A stretch of 64,000 nt of DNA from Arminella tubonensis (GTDB taxonomy: Bacteria > Pseudomonadota > Alphaproteobacteria > Rhizobiales > Rhizobiaceae), in contig NZ_PCDP01000002.1 of the NCBI RefSeq assembly GCF_003240585.1, positions 62,001-126,000 on the forward strand. Direction: 5' to 3'. Shown here piece after piece: positions 45,737-54,818 of this stretch; position 1 is the first letter of the stretch; each line of letters begins with the position of its first letter. Position numbers and translations under genes: made by a program. Under the pieces are notes generated by a model, which worked only from the letters and a program-made list of their open reading frames with translations, made no database searches and was not told the origin of the DNA.

Positions 45737-46945
45737 ATGAGTGTTTTGGACACCTTAGGCGTATCATCTACGGACGTGAGAATTGAGCGGCACGCGACAC
45801 AGCTGTCGCGGCAGCTGAAGCTTCTGCGGGAAAAACTTTTCCCGCCTTTGTCGCAAAAGGCACTTCGCACGTTCACGTCAGGCGAGGCCGCGCAAATGGT
45901 CGGCGTTTCCGATGGCTATCTAAGGCAGCTTTCGCTCGATGGCAAAGGACCGGCACCGGAAACAACGACGAGCGGGCGCCGTTCCTATACCCTCGGTCAA
46001 ATCAACGAACTTCGTCACCACATGGCGAAGGTAAAGCCAAAGGACGCAGGAAACTATGTCCCGCGGCGACGTCCTGGGGAAAAGCTGCAGACAATCGCCG
46101 TCACCAATTTCAAGGGCGGCTCGGCCAAGACGACAACGACGCTGTATCTCGCGGAATATCTGGCGCTGAATGGCTACCGGGTGCTGGCGATCGATCTGGA
46201 TCCGCAGGCTTCGCTTTCGTCGATGCTTGGTCTACAGCCTGAATTCGATCTCGAAGAAGGCGATACGCTTTACGGCGCCATCCGCTACGACGACAGCCGG
46301 AAGCCGCTGCGCGATATCATCCGCAAGACCTATTTCGAAGGCCTCGATCTTGTGCCGGGGAACCTGGAACTTATGGAGTTCGAGCACGAGACCCCGCGGG
46401 CACTTTCCGACCGCCAGCGCTCAAGTGGCGAAATGTTCTTCAAACGCGTTGGCATGGCGATCGCGCAGGTCGAAGACGACTACGACATTGTCGTGATCGA
46501 TTGCCCGCCTCAACTTGGCTATCTGACACTTGGCGCAGTATGCGCGGCGACATCACTACTCATTACCATCCATCCGCAAATGGTCGACGTCGCTTCGATG
46601 TCGCAATTCCTGCTGATGACCTCGGACCTCCTTTCGGTTGTCCGAAAGGCAGGTGGCGATCTCCAGCACGACTTCATCAAATATATCGTCACCCGCCATG
46701 AACCGTTTGATGCGCCGCAGTCGCAGATCGTAGCGCTGTTGCGCAGCCTCTTCAGCGACGACGTTCTGACGGCGACGATCCTGAAGTCGACGGCAATCGC
46801 CGATGCCGGCCTGACAAAACAGACGCTCTACGAGATAGAGCGCGGACAGGTCAGACGGTCGACTTATGATCGCGCACTGGAATCGGTAAATGCAGCCAAT
46901 GGCGAAGTCCTGGCAAGCATCCATAAAGCGTGGGGGCGCACATGA
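45737..46945 (+). CDS. repA: Plasmid partition ATPase RepA
   Basis: 402 residues, ParA-type Walker ATPase. An N-terminal winged-helix segment (TFTSGEAAQMVGVSDGYLRQ) precedes the deviant Walker A motif KGGSAKTTTT at about 126-135 and the Walker A-prime VVIDCPPQLGY. With RepB it segregates the replicon and represses its own operon. The ATG is preceded by AAAAGGA. Overlaps repB by four bases (ATGA), the usual repABC arrangement. Confidence 0.97.
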   Translation: MSVLDTLGVSSTDVRIERHATQLSRQLKLLREKLFPPLSQKALRTFTSGEAAQMVGVSDGYLRQLSLDGKGPAPETTTSGRRSYTLGQINELRHHMAKVKPKDAGNYVPRRRPGEKLQTIAVTNFKGGSAKTTTTLYLAEYLALNGYRVLAIDLDPQASLSSMLGLQPEFDLEEGDTLYGAIRYDDSRKPLRDIIRKTYFEGLDLVPGNLELMEFEHETPRALSDRQRSSGEMFFKRVGMAIAQVEDDYDIVVIDCPPQLGYLTLGAVCAATSLLITIHPQMVDVASMSQFLLMTSDLLSVVRKAGGDLQHDFIKYIVTRHEPFDAPQSQIVALLRSLFSDDVLTATILKSTAIADAGLTKQTLYEIERGQVRRSTYDRALESVNAANGEVLASIHKAWGRT

Positions 46946-47937
46946 GCAGACGTGACCGACTGAAGGGGCTTTTCAACGATTCGGCGCAGGAGTTGGCCGC
47001 GGCCAACTTCGACGTCTCGGCGCGCGGACCAGCGGGTCCGGTACGGTCGATGGCATTGACGCTTGGCCGGATGGAAGAAGAAACCCGGGCGATGCAGGAA
47101 GCCTTGCTGTCCGGCGAACGGATTGTCGAACTCGATCCGGACCTGGTGGATGTCTCGTTCATTCGCGACCGTCTGGGTGATGCCACGCTTGATCTCGACG
47201 ACGAGCTTGTTCAATCCATTGCCGAAAACGGCCAGGAAGTTCCCATTCTTGTCCGCAACCATCCGACATCCGAAGGGCGATACCAGATCGCTTATGGACA
47301 CCGCCGCCTACAGGCAGTCAAACTGCTCGGGCGCAAGGTGTTTGCGATCGTGCGAAAACTCGATGACGTCGACGTGGTCATCGCCCAGGGCATAGAGAAC
47401 TCCGCGCGAAGGAACCTCTCCTATATCGAGCGGGCAATCTTCGCCTCCAATCTCGAGAGTGGCGGGTTCGATCGACCGGTGATCATGAAGGCCCTGGCCA
47501 CCGATAAGACCGAGCTCTCCAAGCTGATCTCGGTCGCAAAGGCCGTGCCAACCGATATCGTCAAGGCGATCGGCGCATCACCTGGGATCGGGCGCCGTAA
47601 ATGGATTGCGTTGGCGCAATCGATGACCGGTCAGTCGGTCGCAAAGCTTTACAAGTTGATAGAAAGTGACGCCTTCGAGAAGATCGATTCCGATCGGCGC
47701 TTTGAGTTGGTCGTCAGCGAGCTGACCCGCAAACAGGCGAAAGCCGAGCCGAAAGAATATGAGTGGAAGCCAAAAACCGGTGAGCGTATCCGCGGCGTCA
47801 TCAAGGCCAGCGAGACCTCATTCACCTTGGCCCTGAAGACAGCTGACGCGCCTGCGTTCGGCGACTTCCTCTCAAGCCGTTTGGATGAGCTCTTTGCAGC
47901 TTACCAATCCGATAAATCGAAGAGAGCAGGAGACTAA
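46942..47937 (+). CDS. repB: Plasmid partition centromere-binding protein RepB
   Basis: 331 residues from the ATG inside the repA stop (ATGA); a GTG-like longer start at 46930 is unlikely. ParB family: a hydrophilic N-terminus (SRRDRLKGLFNDS), nuclease-like core with VPILVRNHP and YQIAYGHRRLQAVKLLG, the conserved GIENSARRNLSYIERA, and a helix-turn-helix (MKALATDKTELSKLISVAKA). It binds parS. A parS-like palindrome lies in its own 5-prime coding region. Confidence 0.97.
   Translation: MSRRDRLKGLFNDSAQELAAANFDVSARGPAGPVRSMALTLGRMEEETRAMQEALLSGERIVELDPDLVDVSFIRDRLGDATLDLDDELVQSIAENGQEVPILVRNHPTSEGRYQIAYGHRRLQAVKLLGRKVFAIVRKLDDVDVVIAQGIENSARRNLSYIERAIFASNLESGGFDRPVIMKALATDKTELSKLISVAKAVPTDIVKAIGASPGIGRRKWIALAQSMTGQSVAKLYKLIESDAFEKIDSDRRFELVVSELTRKQAKAEPKEYEWKPKTGERIRGVIKASETSFTLALKTADAPAFGDFLSSRLDELFAAYQSDKSKRAGD
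46991..47008. other. parS-like centromere palindrome within repB
   Basis: An 18-bp perfect palindrome with core GTTGGCCGCGGCCAAC (46992-47007) fits the 16-bp repABC parS consensus and encodes LAAANF. The same core occurs in cobG. Confidence 0.75.
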
Positions 47938-47947
47938 ACCGCAAAAG

Positions 47948-47997
47948 AAAAAAGCCTCCGAACGTTGCCGTCGCGGAAGCCTTTCTCATATCTGGAC
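47948..47997 (-). ncRNA. Antisense counter-transcribed RNA (repABC incompatibility RNA)
   Basis: The minus strand of the repB-repC gap has a promoter (TTGACA at 48032-48027, 17 bases, GAATCT at 48009-48004) and an intrinsic terminator stem (GCTTCCG with CGGAGGC, 47954-47980) followed by six T. This predicts a transcript of about 50 nt, the size and place of the ctRNA that inhibits repC translation in repABC replicons. Confidence 0.75.
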
Positions 47998-48091
47998 AAT
48001 CTGAGATTCGCACTTCCTCGAAATACTGTCAAGCGTATTGGGCACCAATTTTGGTGAGCTGATTTCTTTTGCCTTGGAAAAGGCGATGGAA

Positions 48092-49306
48092 ATGCAAATT
48101 GGAAGTGTAACGACGCCCTTTGGGCGGCGGCCGATGACGCTTGGCATGTTGACGAATCAACTCAATGCCCGCGAGATGACGCCAACAAAGTCAGTTGATA
48201 AATGGAAGCTGTTCCGTTCGCTCTGCGAAGCAAGGAAAGTCATCGGCGTTTCTGACCGGGCGCTTGCCGTGCTCAACGCACTGCTGAGCTTCTATCCAAA
48301 GACAGAGCTTTCCGACGAGAACGGCCTAGTCGTGTTCCCGTCCAATACGCAATTGTCCCTTAGAACGCACGGAATGGCCGATACGACCTTGCGTCGACAT
48401 CTGGCAGCTCTGGTCGACGCCGGCCTTATTTTCCGTAAGGATAGTCCCAATGGCAAACGATATGCCCGCAAAGGCAGGGGAGGGGCAATTAGTGTCGCTT
48501 TCGGGTTCAGCCTTGCGCCATTGCTTGCCCGCGCGCAGCAGATAGAGCAACTTGCCGCCGAAATGGTCGCCCAGAGGCAATTGGACAAGCACCTGAAAGA
48601 ACAGGTTTCCCTTTGCCGCCGCGACATAGCCAAGCTGATCGAAGCAGCGCGTCATGAGGGTATTGCTGGCGATTGGCAAGACGTGCAGCTTCAGTTCGAT
48701 GCCCTTACCGTCGCTCTGCCGAGGTCTCCACAGACAGCCGAACTCTCAAGCTTGCTCAACAATCTCGAGGCTTTCCGCGACGAGATCGTTAAATGCCTCG
48801 AAACATACGTAAATGCGTCAAATGAGAGCGCCAATGACAGCCATATTGGCGGGCATATACAGAGTTCAGATACTAATCCTATATCTGAATCTGAACGCGG
48901 GGTTCCAACCGGAGCAGAACCTCACGATCCTGCGATAAAGCCCAAGAGCTTGCCACTGAGCAAAGCTTATTCGCTCGACATGGTGCTGCAGGCATGCCCT
49001 GAGATCGCCATGTATGGCCCAACAGGCTCGATCTCGAGTTGGCGAGACCTGATTGTCGCAGGACAAGTCGTTCGCTCGACGTTGGCCGTCAGTGCCGCCG
49101 CCTACCAAAAGGCTTACGAGGTCATGGGGCCGGAAAATGCGTCAACGGTCATTGCCTGCATTCTCGAAAGGGTCGACCAGATAAGCTCGCCGGGCGGATA
49201 TCTTCGCGATCTAACCCGGAAAGCCGAAAGTGGAGCATTCTCTCTCGGGCCAATGCTTATGGCCTTGCTGCGCGGCCGGGCCAACAATGCAAAACTTGCG
49301 GCGTGA
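48092..49306 (+). CDS. repC: Replication initiator RepC
   Basis: 404 residues from MQIGSVTTPFGRRPMTLGML, the standard RepC start; an ATG two codons earlier has its AAGG site too close. The winged-helix DNA-binding region (LRTHGMADTTLRRHLAALVD, then ARKGRGG) lies at about 95-150, and the C-terminal family block WRDLIVAGQVVRSTLAVSAA is present. RepC is essential for replication of these replicons and its levels are held down by the antisense RNA just upstream. Confidence 0.96.
   Translation: MQIGSVTTPFGRRPMTLGMLTNQLNAREMTPTKSVDKWKLFRSLCEARKVIGVSDRALAVLNALLSFYPKTELSDENGLVVFPSNTQLSLRTHGMADTTLRRHLAALVDAGLIFRKDSPNGKRYARKGRGGAISVAFGFSLAPLLARAQQIEQLAAEMVAQRQLDKHLKEQVSLCRRDIAKLIEAARHEGIAGDWQDVQLQFDALTVALPRSPQTAELSSLLNNLEAFRDEIVKCLETYVNASNESANDSHIGGHIQSSDTNPISESERGVPTGAEPHDPAIKPKSLPLSKAYSLDMVLQACPEIAMYGPTGSISSWRDLIVAGQVVRSTLAVSAAAYQKAYEVMGPENASTVIACILERVDQISSPGGYLRDLTRKAESGAFSLGPMLMALLRGRANNAKLAA
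48790..48900. other. Probable oriV region inside repC
   Basis: The middle of repC is markedly AT-rich compared with its surroundings and has an inverted repeat TCAGATA/TATATCTGA near 48867-48889. In repABC replicons the origin lies within the repC coding sequence; here the position is inferred from that and from composition. Confidence 0.5.
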
Positions 49307-49575
49307 TGCATGAATACCGATAGGAACCGCCAAGCAGCCAATAGGAAGCCCGATCGACGCGTATGCTTGACGGAAATGAAGGATAAGTTGGCTTCCTTAA
49401 CGGAGCGAAACAAGCGTCAGGTCAATCGTTTGAAATTTCGATCGACAGGCAATGAAATCGCGACAAATCTCGATCCCGGCCATTCGCTTCTGATCGACAC
49501 TATAGCAGCAATTTCGAGATTTCCAAGAAGGGCCAGGCACTTAGATGCAGCCAAGGTAAGCAGGAGAGAGGTCGA
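49307..49575. other. Downstream of repC, no convincing gene
   Basis: A plus-strand frame of 90 codons from the ATG at 49310 is open, but lacks family character and runs into the convergent merR gene. Confidence 0.3.
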
Positions 49576-49998
49576 TCAATGATGAACATGCGCGCACTGG
49601 CTATGATCGGCCAGCACCTCAATGACCCTACATTGCTCGACACGACCATGCCCGCATCCTTCAACCATCAATTCGAGCTCGCCCTTCAGAGCAGTGAGGC
49701 TTCGAATTCGCTGCTCAACCTCAATAAGGCGAGCCTTGGCGATGCCGTCCGCAGACGCGCAGGATTGATGCGGGTCGTCTTGGAGCGTCAACAGCGTGCG
49801 AATGGCATCGATATCGAAGCCGAGTTCACGCGCATGTCGGATGAAGGAAAGCCTGCGGAGATCCGACGGCTCATAGCAGCGCTGGTTACCTTCGCTGCGG
49901 TCGGGCGGCACAAGCAGGCCGATGCTTTCATAGTAGCGAATCGTCGGTACCTTGACGCCGCTCTTTCGGGCTGCATCGCCGATTGTGATCTTTTTCAT
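49576..49998 (-). CDS. MerR-family heavy-metal regulator (CadR/PbrR/ZntR-like)
   Basis: 140 residues. The N-terminal winged helix (ITIGDAARKSGVKVPTIRYY then ESIGLLVPP) is typical MerR, followed by the dimerisation helix and a metal-binding end. Cys residues at 80, 115 and 123, plus a C-terminal Cys/His cluster (SQCAHVHH), match Zn/Cd/Pb sensors rather than copper sensors. It diverges from a broken metal-exporting ATPase and would activate its promoter by DNA distortion. With the ATPase dead, the regulator may now have no useful target here. Confidence 0.92.
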   Translation of the reverse strand: MKKITIGDAARKSGVKVPTIRYYESIGLLVPPDRSEGNQRCYEPSDLRRLSFIRHARELGFDIDAIRTLLTLQDDPHQSCASADGIAKARLIEVEQRIRSLTALKGELELMVEGCGHGRVEQCRVIEVLADHSQCAHVHH

Positions 49999-50014
49999 AT
50001 TTTTCCTCTAGCAC

Positions 50015-50029
50015 CTCTAGTCACTAGAG
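50015..50029. promoter_or_regulatory. MerR-type operator
   Basis: The perfect dyad CTCTAG-TCA-CTAGAG lies between the divergent merR and ATPase starts. It has the length and spacing of operators embedded in the stretched 19-20 bp spacer of MerR-activated promoters. Confidence 0.75.
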
Positions 50030-50067
50030 TGATGTAGGAAAGATGCTTCTATTTGACAAGGAAGCGG

Positions 50068-51855
50068 ATGATGGCTGAGGCAACGCAGACAAGATACCGA
50101 GTTGGTGGCATGGATTGCGCCTCCTGCGTCACCAAGATCGACACAGCCGTTCGGCGCATCCCGGGCGTTGAAGACGTATCTGTTTCGGTAACGGCAGGCA
50201 CGATGACAGTCCGTCACGATGATACCAGCGATCTTGTGGCGTTGGAAAAGAAGCTAGCCAGCCTCGGTGCTCCGCCTCTTCGCTGCTCGCCAAGGCTGCC
50301 AAGCCTTCAGTGCATTCGCATGGACACGCTGCCGACAATCATCGCGGTTGTCGATCACGCGACGCATGACCATGACGAAATTGAGATCAAGGGCCTTCCC
50401 GGGCACGACCACACTCCGATGGCCGGCCCGTGGTGGGAAACCGATAAGACGATCATGTCGGGCTTGGCGGTCGCTGCAGCCTATGTAGCCGGCCACTTCG
50501 TTCCGGTGATCGAGCCTATGCGTTCGTTGCTGCGATGCTGGTCGGACTGGTGCCGGTCGCCCGGCGCGCAGCCATGGCCGCGCTTGCCGGAACGCCGTTC
50601 TCCATCGAGATGCTGATGACGAGTGCCGCCGTCGGCGAACTGCTGGAAGGCGTCGCGGCGGGCAAAGCGCGGGCAAGCATCCAGTCCCTGACAGCCCTCA
50701 TGCCGAAAAACGCCCTTCTCGAGGAACATGTCAAATAAAAAAATACCGGTGGAAGGTCTCCACTTCGGCGACATCATACTGGTTCGTCCTGGCGATCGCG
50801 TTCCGGCGGACGGCGTTATTCTCTCGGGCGAAAGTAACATCGACGAGGCGCCGGTCACGGGCGAAAGCACGCCTGTGGGCAAAGGCGTCGACGAAAAGGT
50901 CTTTGCCGGCACGGTCAATGGCGATGCGGCACTGCGCATCCGGGTCACGGCAGCTGACCCGACAATACGATCGCGCGCGTCGTGCAGTTGGTCGAGGAAG
51001 CCCAGGAATCCGAGGCACCAACCGAACGATTCATAGACCGGTTCTCGCGCTATTATACGCCTGGCGTCGTTGTCGTCGCTGCTCTGGTCGCAGTCGTTCC
51101 ACCGATGCTGTCAGCGGGCCTTGGGGCGAATGGGTTTACAAAGGGCTGGCGACCCTTTTGATTGGTTGCCCCTGCGCTCTGGTCATCTCGACACCGGCGG
51201 CGATCGCGGCTTCTCTTTCGGCTGGCGCGCGACGCCGCCTCTTGAATTGCCGCGCTCAGCGGCGAAGGTAAGACCGTTTCCATCCTGATCGTTGGCAAGG
51301 TTCTGGCTGGCGCGATTGCGATGCCCGACGAGGCGCGCGGATGCTGAAGCCGGGCTGAAGGCTCTGACCGAAAGCGGCGTCAAGATCGTCATGCTGACCG
51401 GCGACAACAACCGCACAGCCTCGGCGATCGGCAGGGAACTGGGTATCGAAGTTCGTGCCGAGCTAATGCCGGAAGACAAGCGCGGATCGTTGGAGAGCTG
51501 CAAAAACAGGGTCCCATCGTTGCCAAAGTCGGGGATGGCATCAACGACGCGCCGGCCTTGGCAGCCGCCGACGTCGGCATCGCCATGGGCGGAGCGGCAG
51601 ATGTGGCGCTGGAAACGGCCGATGCGGCCATCCTTCACGGCAGGGTTTAGCGACGTGGCCAAGATGATCGGTCTGGCGAAGCGCATTATGGGGAACATCC
51701 ACCAGAACATCGCCATTGCCCTCGGGTTGAAGGCGGTGCTCCTGGTGACGACGACCGCCGGGATAACAGGACCTTGGCCGGCTATCCTGGCTGATACCGG
51801 CGCGACCGTGTTGGTGACAATGAATGCGCTGCGCCTGTTGCGGCCCGTGCGGTAG
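50068..51855 (+). pseudogene. Zn/Cd/Pb-exporting P1B-type ATPase, frameshifted and internally deleted
   Basis: Parts of a ZntA/CadA-like pump occur in order: metal-binding domain YRVGGMDCASCVTKIDTAVR, His-rich linker, membrane helices, GELLEGVAAGKARASIQSLT, the actuator DEAPVTGESTPVGKG, the CPC motif region GCPCALVISTPAAIAASLSA, then directly [32 protein letters not shown], the hinge [17 protein letters not shown] and the C-terminal helices. At least five frameshifts occur. Around 51245 about 150 codons are missing, including the phosphorylation motif DKTGTLT and the nucleotide-binding domain. The pump cannot work. Confidence 0.9.
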
Positions 51856-51867
51856 CTGACATTCAGC

Positions 51868-53736
51868 TCAGGCGCGCCACTGGCCAAAGTGGCCGTCGAG
51901 CGCCCTATCGAGATAGAAGGCGGCGCTGATCAGAGCCAGATGTGTGAAGGCCTGCGGGAAATTGCCGAGAAAGCGGCCGCGCGCATCGAACTCCTCCGGG
52001 TAAAGCTGCAGATGGTTGCTGTAGAGAAGAAGCTTTTCGAAGTTGATACGCGCCTCCTCGAGGCGCCCGGCACGGGCAAGGCACTCGACATACCAGAACG
52101 AGCAGGCAGCGAACGATCCTTCTGATCCTTCGAGGCCATCGCCCTTCTTGTAGCGCATGACGAGACTGTCGTCTGCCAGTTCTCGGGCAATCGCGTCGAG
52201 TGTCGCAAGCCATGCCGAGTCGGTCGCGCTGATGAACCGCACTAGCGGCATCATCAGTATGGCGCCATCAACCTCGACGCTGCCCTTGCTCTGAACAAAA
52301 TGGCCTTTCTCGACATTCCAGAAATTTTCCCAGATGTCCTCGCTGATTGCGTTGCGGGTGTCTATCCAGCGCTCGAAGGGCGCGTCCAGCGAGCGCTTCT
52401 CGGCAAGGCGGATGGCACGGTCAACCGCGACCCAGGCCATCAGCCGAGAGTGCAGATGCTCTCGCGGCTCGCTGCGGATCTCCCATAGCCCGGCGTCCGG
52501 CAGCCGCCACGTCTTGCAGACATGCTCGACGACGCGGGTCACGCCGAGCCAGCCGGAATGCGAAATGGCCTCGCCGTATTTGTTGCTGATATAGATGGAA
52601 TCGAGCAATTCGCCGTAGATGTCGAGTTGCAGCTGTCCGGCCGCATTGTTGCCGATGCGGATCGGCGTCGCTCCACCATAGCCGGCCAGATGGTCCAGTG
52701 ACGCTTCCGAATATTCCTCAGAGCCATCCATCTTGTACATAATCTGCAGTCTGCCATCCTCGCCCGCCTTCGCGCGGTCGGCCACCCAACGGGTAAACGC
52801 CATTGCTTCGTCCTGATAGCCGAGCCGCATAAGCGCATACATCGAGAAGGAAGCATCGCGTATCCAGGTGGCGCGATAGTCCCAGTTGCGCGATCCTCCC
52901 GCCGATTCAGGCAGTCCGAATGTCGCCGCCGCGGCGATCGAACCATATTGATGTGACGTCAACAGCTTGAGCGTCAACGCAGAGCGCGTCACGGCGTCGC
53001 GCCAGCGGCCACGATAGTTGGATCGGCTGGCCCAAGCCTGCCAATAACGCGTCGTGGTTTGAATGATCAGTGTTATCTGGTCTTCCGTCATGAGCTCGCC
53101 TTCGTCGTTCTCGAAAACGAAGTCTGCTCGCTCGCCCGCCTCAAGCTGGAACTCGGCAACAACTCCGCCTTCTATCGCGGTAAGGTCGATCCGTCCGCTC
53201 AACCGAAGCGACATACCATCGCTTCCGGTGAATACCGCTACGTTGGCGTTGATCACCACTTTCGGTATGTCGCGGGCATAATCGAAGCGTGGCAAGCATC
53301 TCAGCCTTACAATCACGCGGCCGCGGGTTGCTTGGACGCGGCGCACGACGTGGCCGAGGCAAACGCCATCGGCGCCGGGCGCCGGCATCAAGTCGATAAT
53401 TTCGGCGCTCGAATCCTCTCCCAGCCAGCGCGTCAGCAGCACATTGCTTTCCGGCAGGTACATTTGCACCGTCCGCGCTTGTTCGATCATCGGCGCCAAT
53501 TCGAAAACGCCTCCTCTTTCCGGATCGAGCAAGGCTGCGAACACGGTCGGACTGTCGAAGTCGGGCCAACACAGAAAATCAATAGCACCATCGGACGCAA
53601 CTAGTGCCGTGGTGCGCAGATTGCCGATTACGCCGTGATCCTCGATTGATCGTGGGATCGGCACGGAGCGCGACTTTGTTGCCACCTCGCGCTCTTGGCC
53701 GTTGCCTTCAGGCAGTTCCTCGATCTGGTTTTTCAC
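51868..53736 (-). CDS. Glycoside hydrolase family 15 protein (glucoamylase/trehalase-like)
   Basis: 622 residues, the usual length of bacterial GH15 proteins. N-terminal block PIEDHGVIGNLRTTALV-like (SIEDHGVIGNLRTTALVASD), with FLCWPDFDSPTVFAALLD; the alpha/alpha-barrel follows with SRNWDYRATWIRDASFSMYA and LMRLGYQDEA. The catalytic Glu pair lies in the barrel loops (for example GLWEIR). Bacterial members hydrolyse terminal alpha-glucosidic bonds of maltooligosaccharides or trehalose in the cytoplasm, and no signal peptide is seen. An inverted repeat separates it from the isomerase-like gene that is transcribed towards it. Confidence 0.92.
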   Translation of the reverse strand: MKNQIEELPEGNGQEREVATKSRSVPIPRSIEDHGVIGNLRTTALVASDGAIDFLCWPDFDSPTVFAALLDPERGGVFELAPMIEQARTVQMYLPESNVLLTRWLGEDSSAEIIDLMPAPGADGVCLGHVVRRVQATRGRVIVRLRCLPRFDYARDIPKVVINANVAVFTGSDGMSLRLSGRIDLTAIEGGVVAEFQLEAGERADFVFENDEGELMTEDQITLIIQTTTRYWQAWASRSNYRGRWRDAVTRSALTLKLLTSHQYGSIAAAATFGLPESAGGSRNWDYRATWIRDASFSMYALMRLGYQDEAMAFTRWVADRAKAGEDGRLQIMYKMDGSEEYSEASLDHLAGYGGATPIRIGNNAAGQLQLDIYGELLDSIYISNKYGEAISHSGWLGVTRVVEHVCKTWRLPDAGLWEIRSEPREHLHSRLMAWVAVDRAIRLAEKRSLDAPFERWIDTRNAISEDIWENFWNVEKGHFVQSKGSVEVDGAILMMPLVRFISATDSAWLATLDAIARELADDSLVMRYKKGDGLEGSEGSFAACSFWYVECLARAGRLEEARINFEKLLLYSNHLQLYPEEFDARGRFLGNFPQAFTHLALISAAFYLDRALDGHFGQWRA

Positions 53737-53747
53737 GCCGCAATCCT

Positions 53748-53781
53748 TTCGAGCCGAATTATCAAAACGCTTCGGCTCGAA
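53748..53781. repeat. Inverted repeat between GH15 and TIM-barrel genes
   Basis: TTCGAGCCGAA (53748-53758) and TTCGGCTCGAA (53771-53781) form a perfect 11-bp stem with a 12-base loop. It lies in the 88-base gap between two minus-strand genes and may terminate the upstream transcript or act as an operator for GH15. Confidence 0.5.
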
Positions 53782-53824
53782 TTTGGTTGCGTTAATCGAG
53801 GACGGACGGAGAGCGTTGATCTGG

Positions 53825-54637
53825 CTAGGCGCCTGAGGCCAGATAATCCATGCTCGCCTTCAGCGCTACCGCGGGTCGCTCAAGCGCATGTACATCGGGT
53901 GCAAACGGCTCAAAGGAAAACGGGCCGATATATCCGGCTTCGCGCAAGGCCTTGATCTGCCCCAAATTGTCCAGGCGGTCGTTTTCGTCGACGAGCACAC
54001 GATGTGGATCGCGCATGTTTGCGACGGACACATCAGGATCGCTGACGCCTGATATGTGCACCAATCCGGTCATGCGGGGAAAGGTCGCGGTTTCTCCTGC
54101 GAGATGATGATGAAATGTGTCGTGGACAAGCTTGAATGTCGACTGCGCCCCAAGCTGCTCGATCGCAGCAACCGCTTCGGTCTTGGAGCTGAGCGAGCAG
54201 ATTTCGAAGCCGAGCGGCTCGACGAGACCGATGATGCCGGCAGCATCGAGCAACAGCTTCAGCGCCTGAAGTGCCGTTCGAAGATTGGACTGGCGGGCGC
54301 CATCTTCCTTGCCGCTACCGTCGTTCACCGGGACTAATACGAGCGCCTTGGCGTCGGAATCCCTTGCGTAGTCGATCAAGGTCTTGGCCTCTTCGGCACG
54401 GGTGTCGTTCCATTCGTTGAAGCGCTGCAGGGCATTGATCGAGATGATCGTCACGCCATGACGGACAGCCGCGTCCTTGATGGCCGCCGCCGGTGTTCCA
54501 TCGAGAATGGCGTTGCCCGAGAGGTCGTTGCGGATTTCGACGAAATGGACATCCAGCAATTTGGCCATCGCAAAAAAATCATCGATCGGCATGGACGGTG
54601 CGCACATGTGGTTGAGCGCAAAGCGAATGGAATTCAT
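53825..54637 (-). CDS. Sugar isomerase/epimerase-type TIM barrel (inosose isomerase-like)
   Basis: 270 residues of the AP-endonuclease-2 superfamily. The opening RFALNHMCAPSMPIDDFF and FVEIRNDLSGNA is shared with rhizobial inosose isomerase-like (IolI) proteins. Metal ligands are plausible in GLVEPLGFEICSL (Glu), KLVHDTFHHHLAG (Asp, His) and FSFEPFAPDVH (Glu). It probably isomerises a keto-inositol or keto-sugar in the cytosol. It lies downstream of a LacI-type regulator gene on the same strand, which would be its natural controller but is frameshifted here. Confidence 0.85.
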   Translation of the reverse strand: MNSIRFALNHMCAPSMPIDDFFAMAKLLDVHFVEIRNDLSGNAILDGTPAAAIKDAAVRHGVTIISINALQRFNEWNDTRAEEAKTLIDYARDSDAKALVLVPVNDGSGKEDGARQSNLRTALQALKLLLDAAGIIGLVEPLGFEICSLSSKTEAVAAIEQLGAQSTFKLVHDTFHHHLAGETATFPRMTGLVHISGVSDPDVSVANMRDPHRVLVDENDRLDNLGQIKALREAGYIGPFSFEPFAPDVHALERPAVALKASMDYLASGA

Positions 54638-54818
54638 TTTTGGTCTTTCCTCTACTCAACTCGCTCCGATCGTCGAAAAAAGACGATCGATCGCGCAGCT
54701 CTCCGTTCAATGCGTACTGAATAAATCAGCAGCAATCCATGTCGGAACGTCTTACCCATCCCTCATTGATGATAGAAATCATTTCTTCCTGACGGAATTC
54801 TCTCATCTGACCGACGCC

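Noticed and set aside
49310..49582. 90-codon frame after repC
   Set aside because: No ribosome site or family features, and it ends inside the convergent merR gene; kept only as a note in the gap entry.
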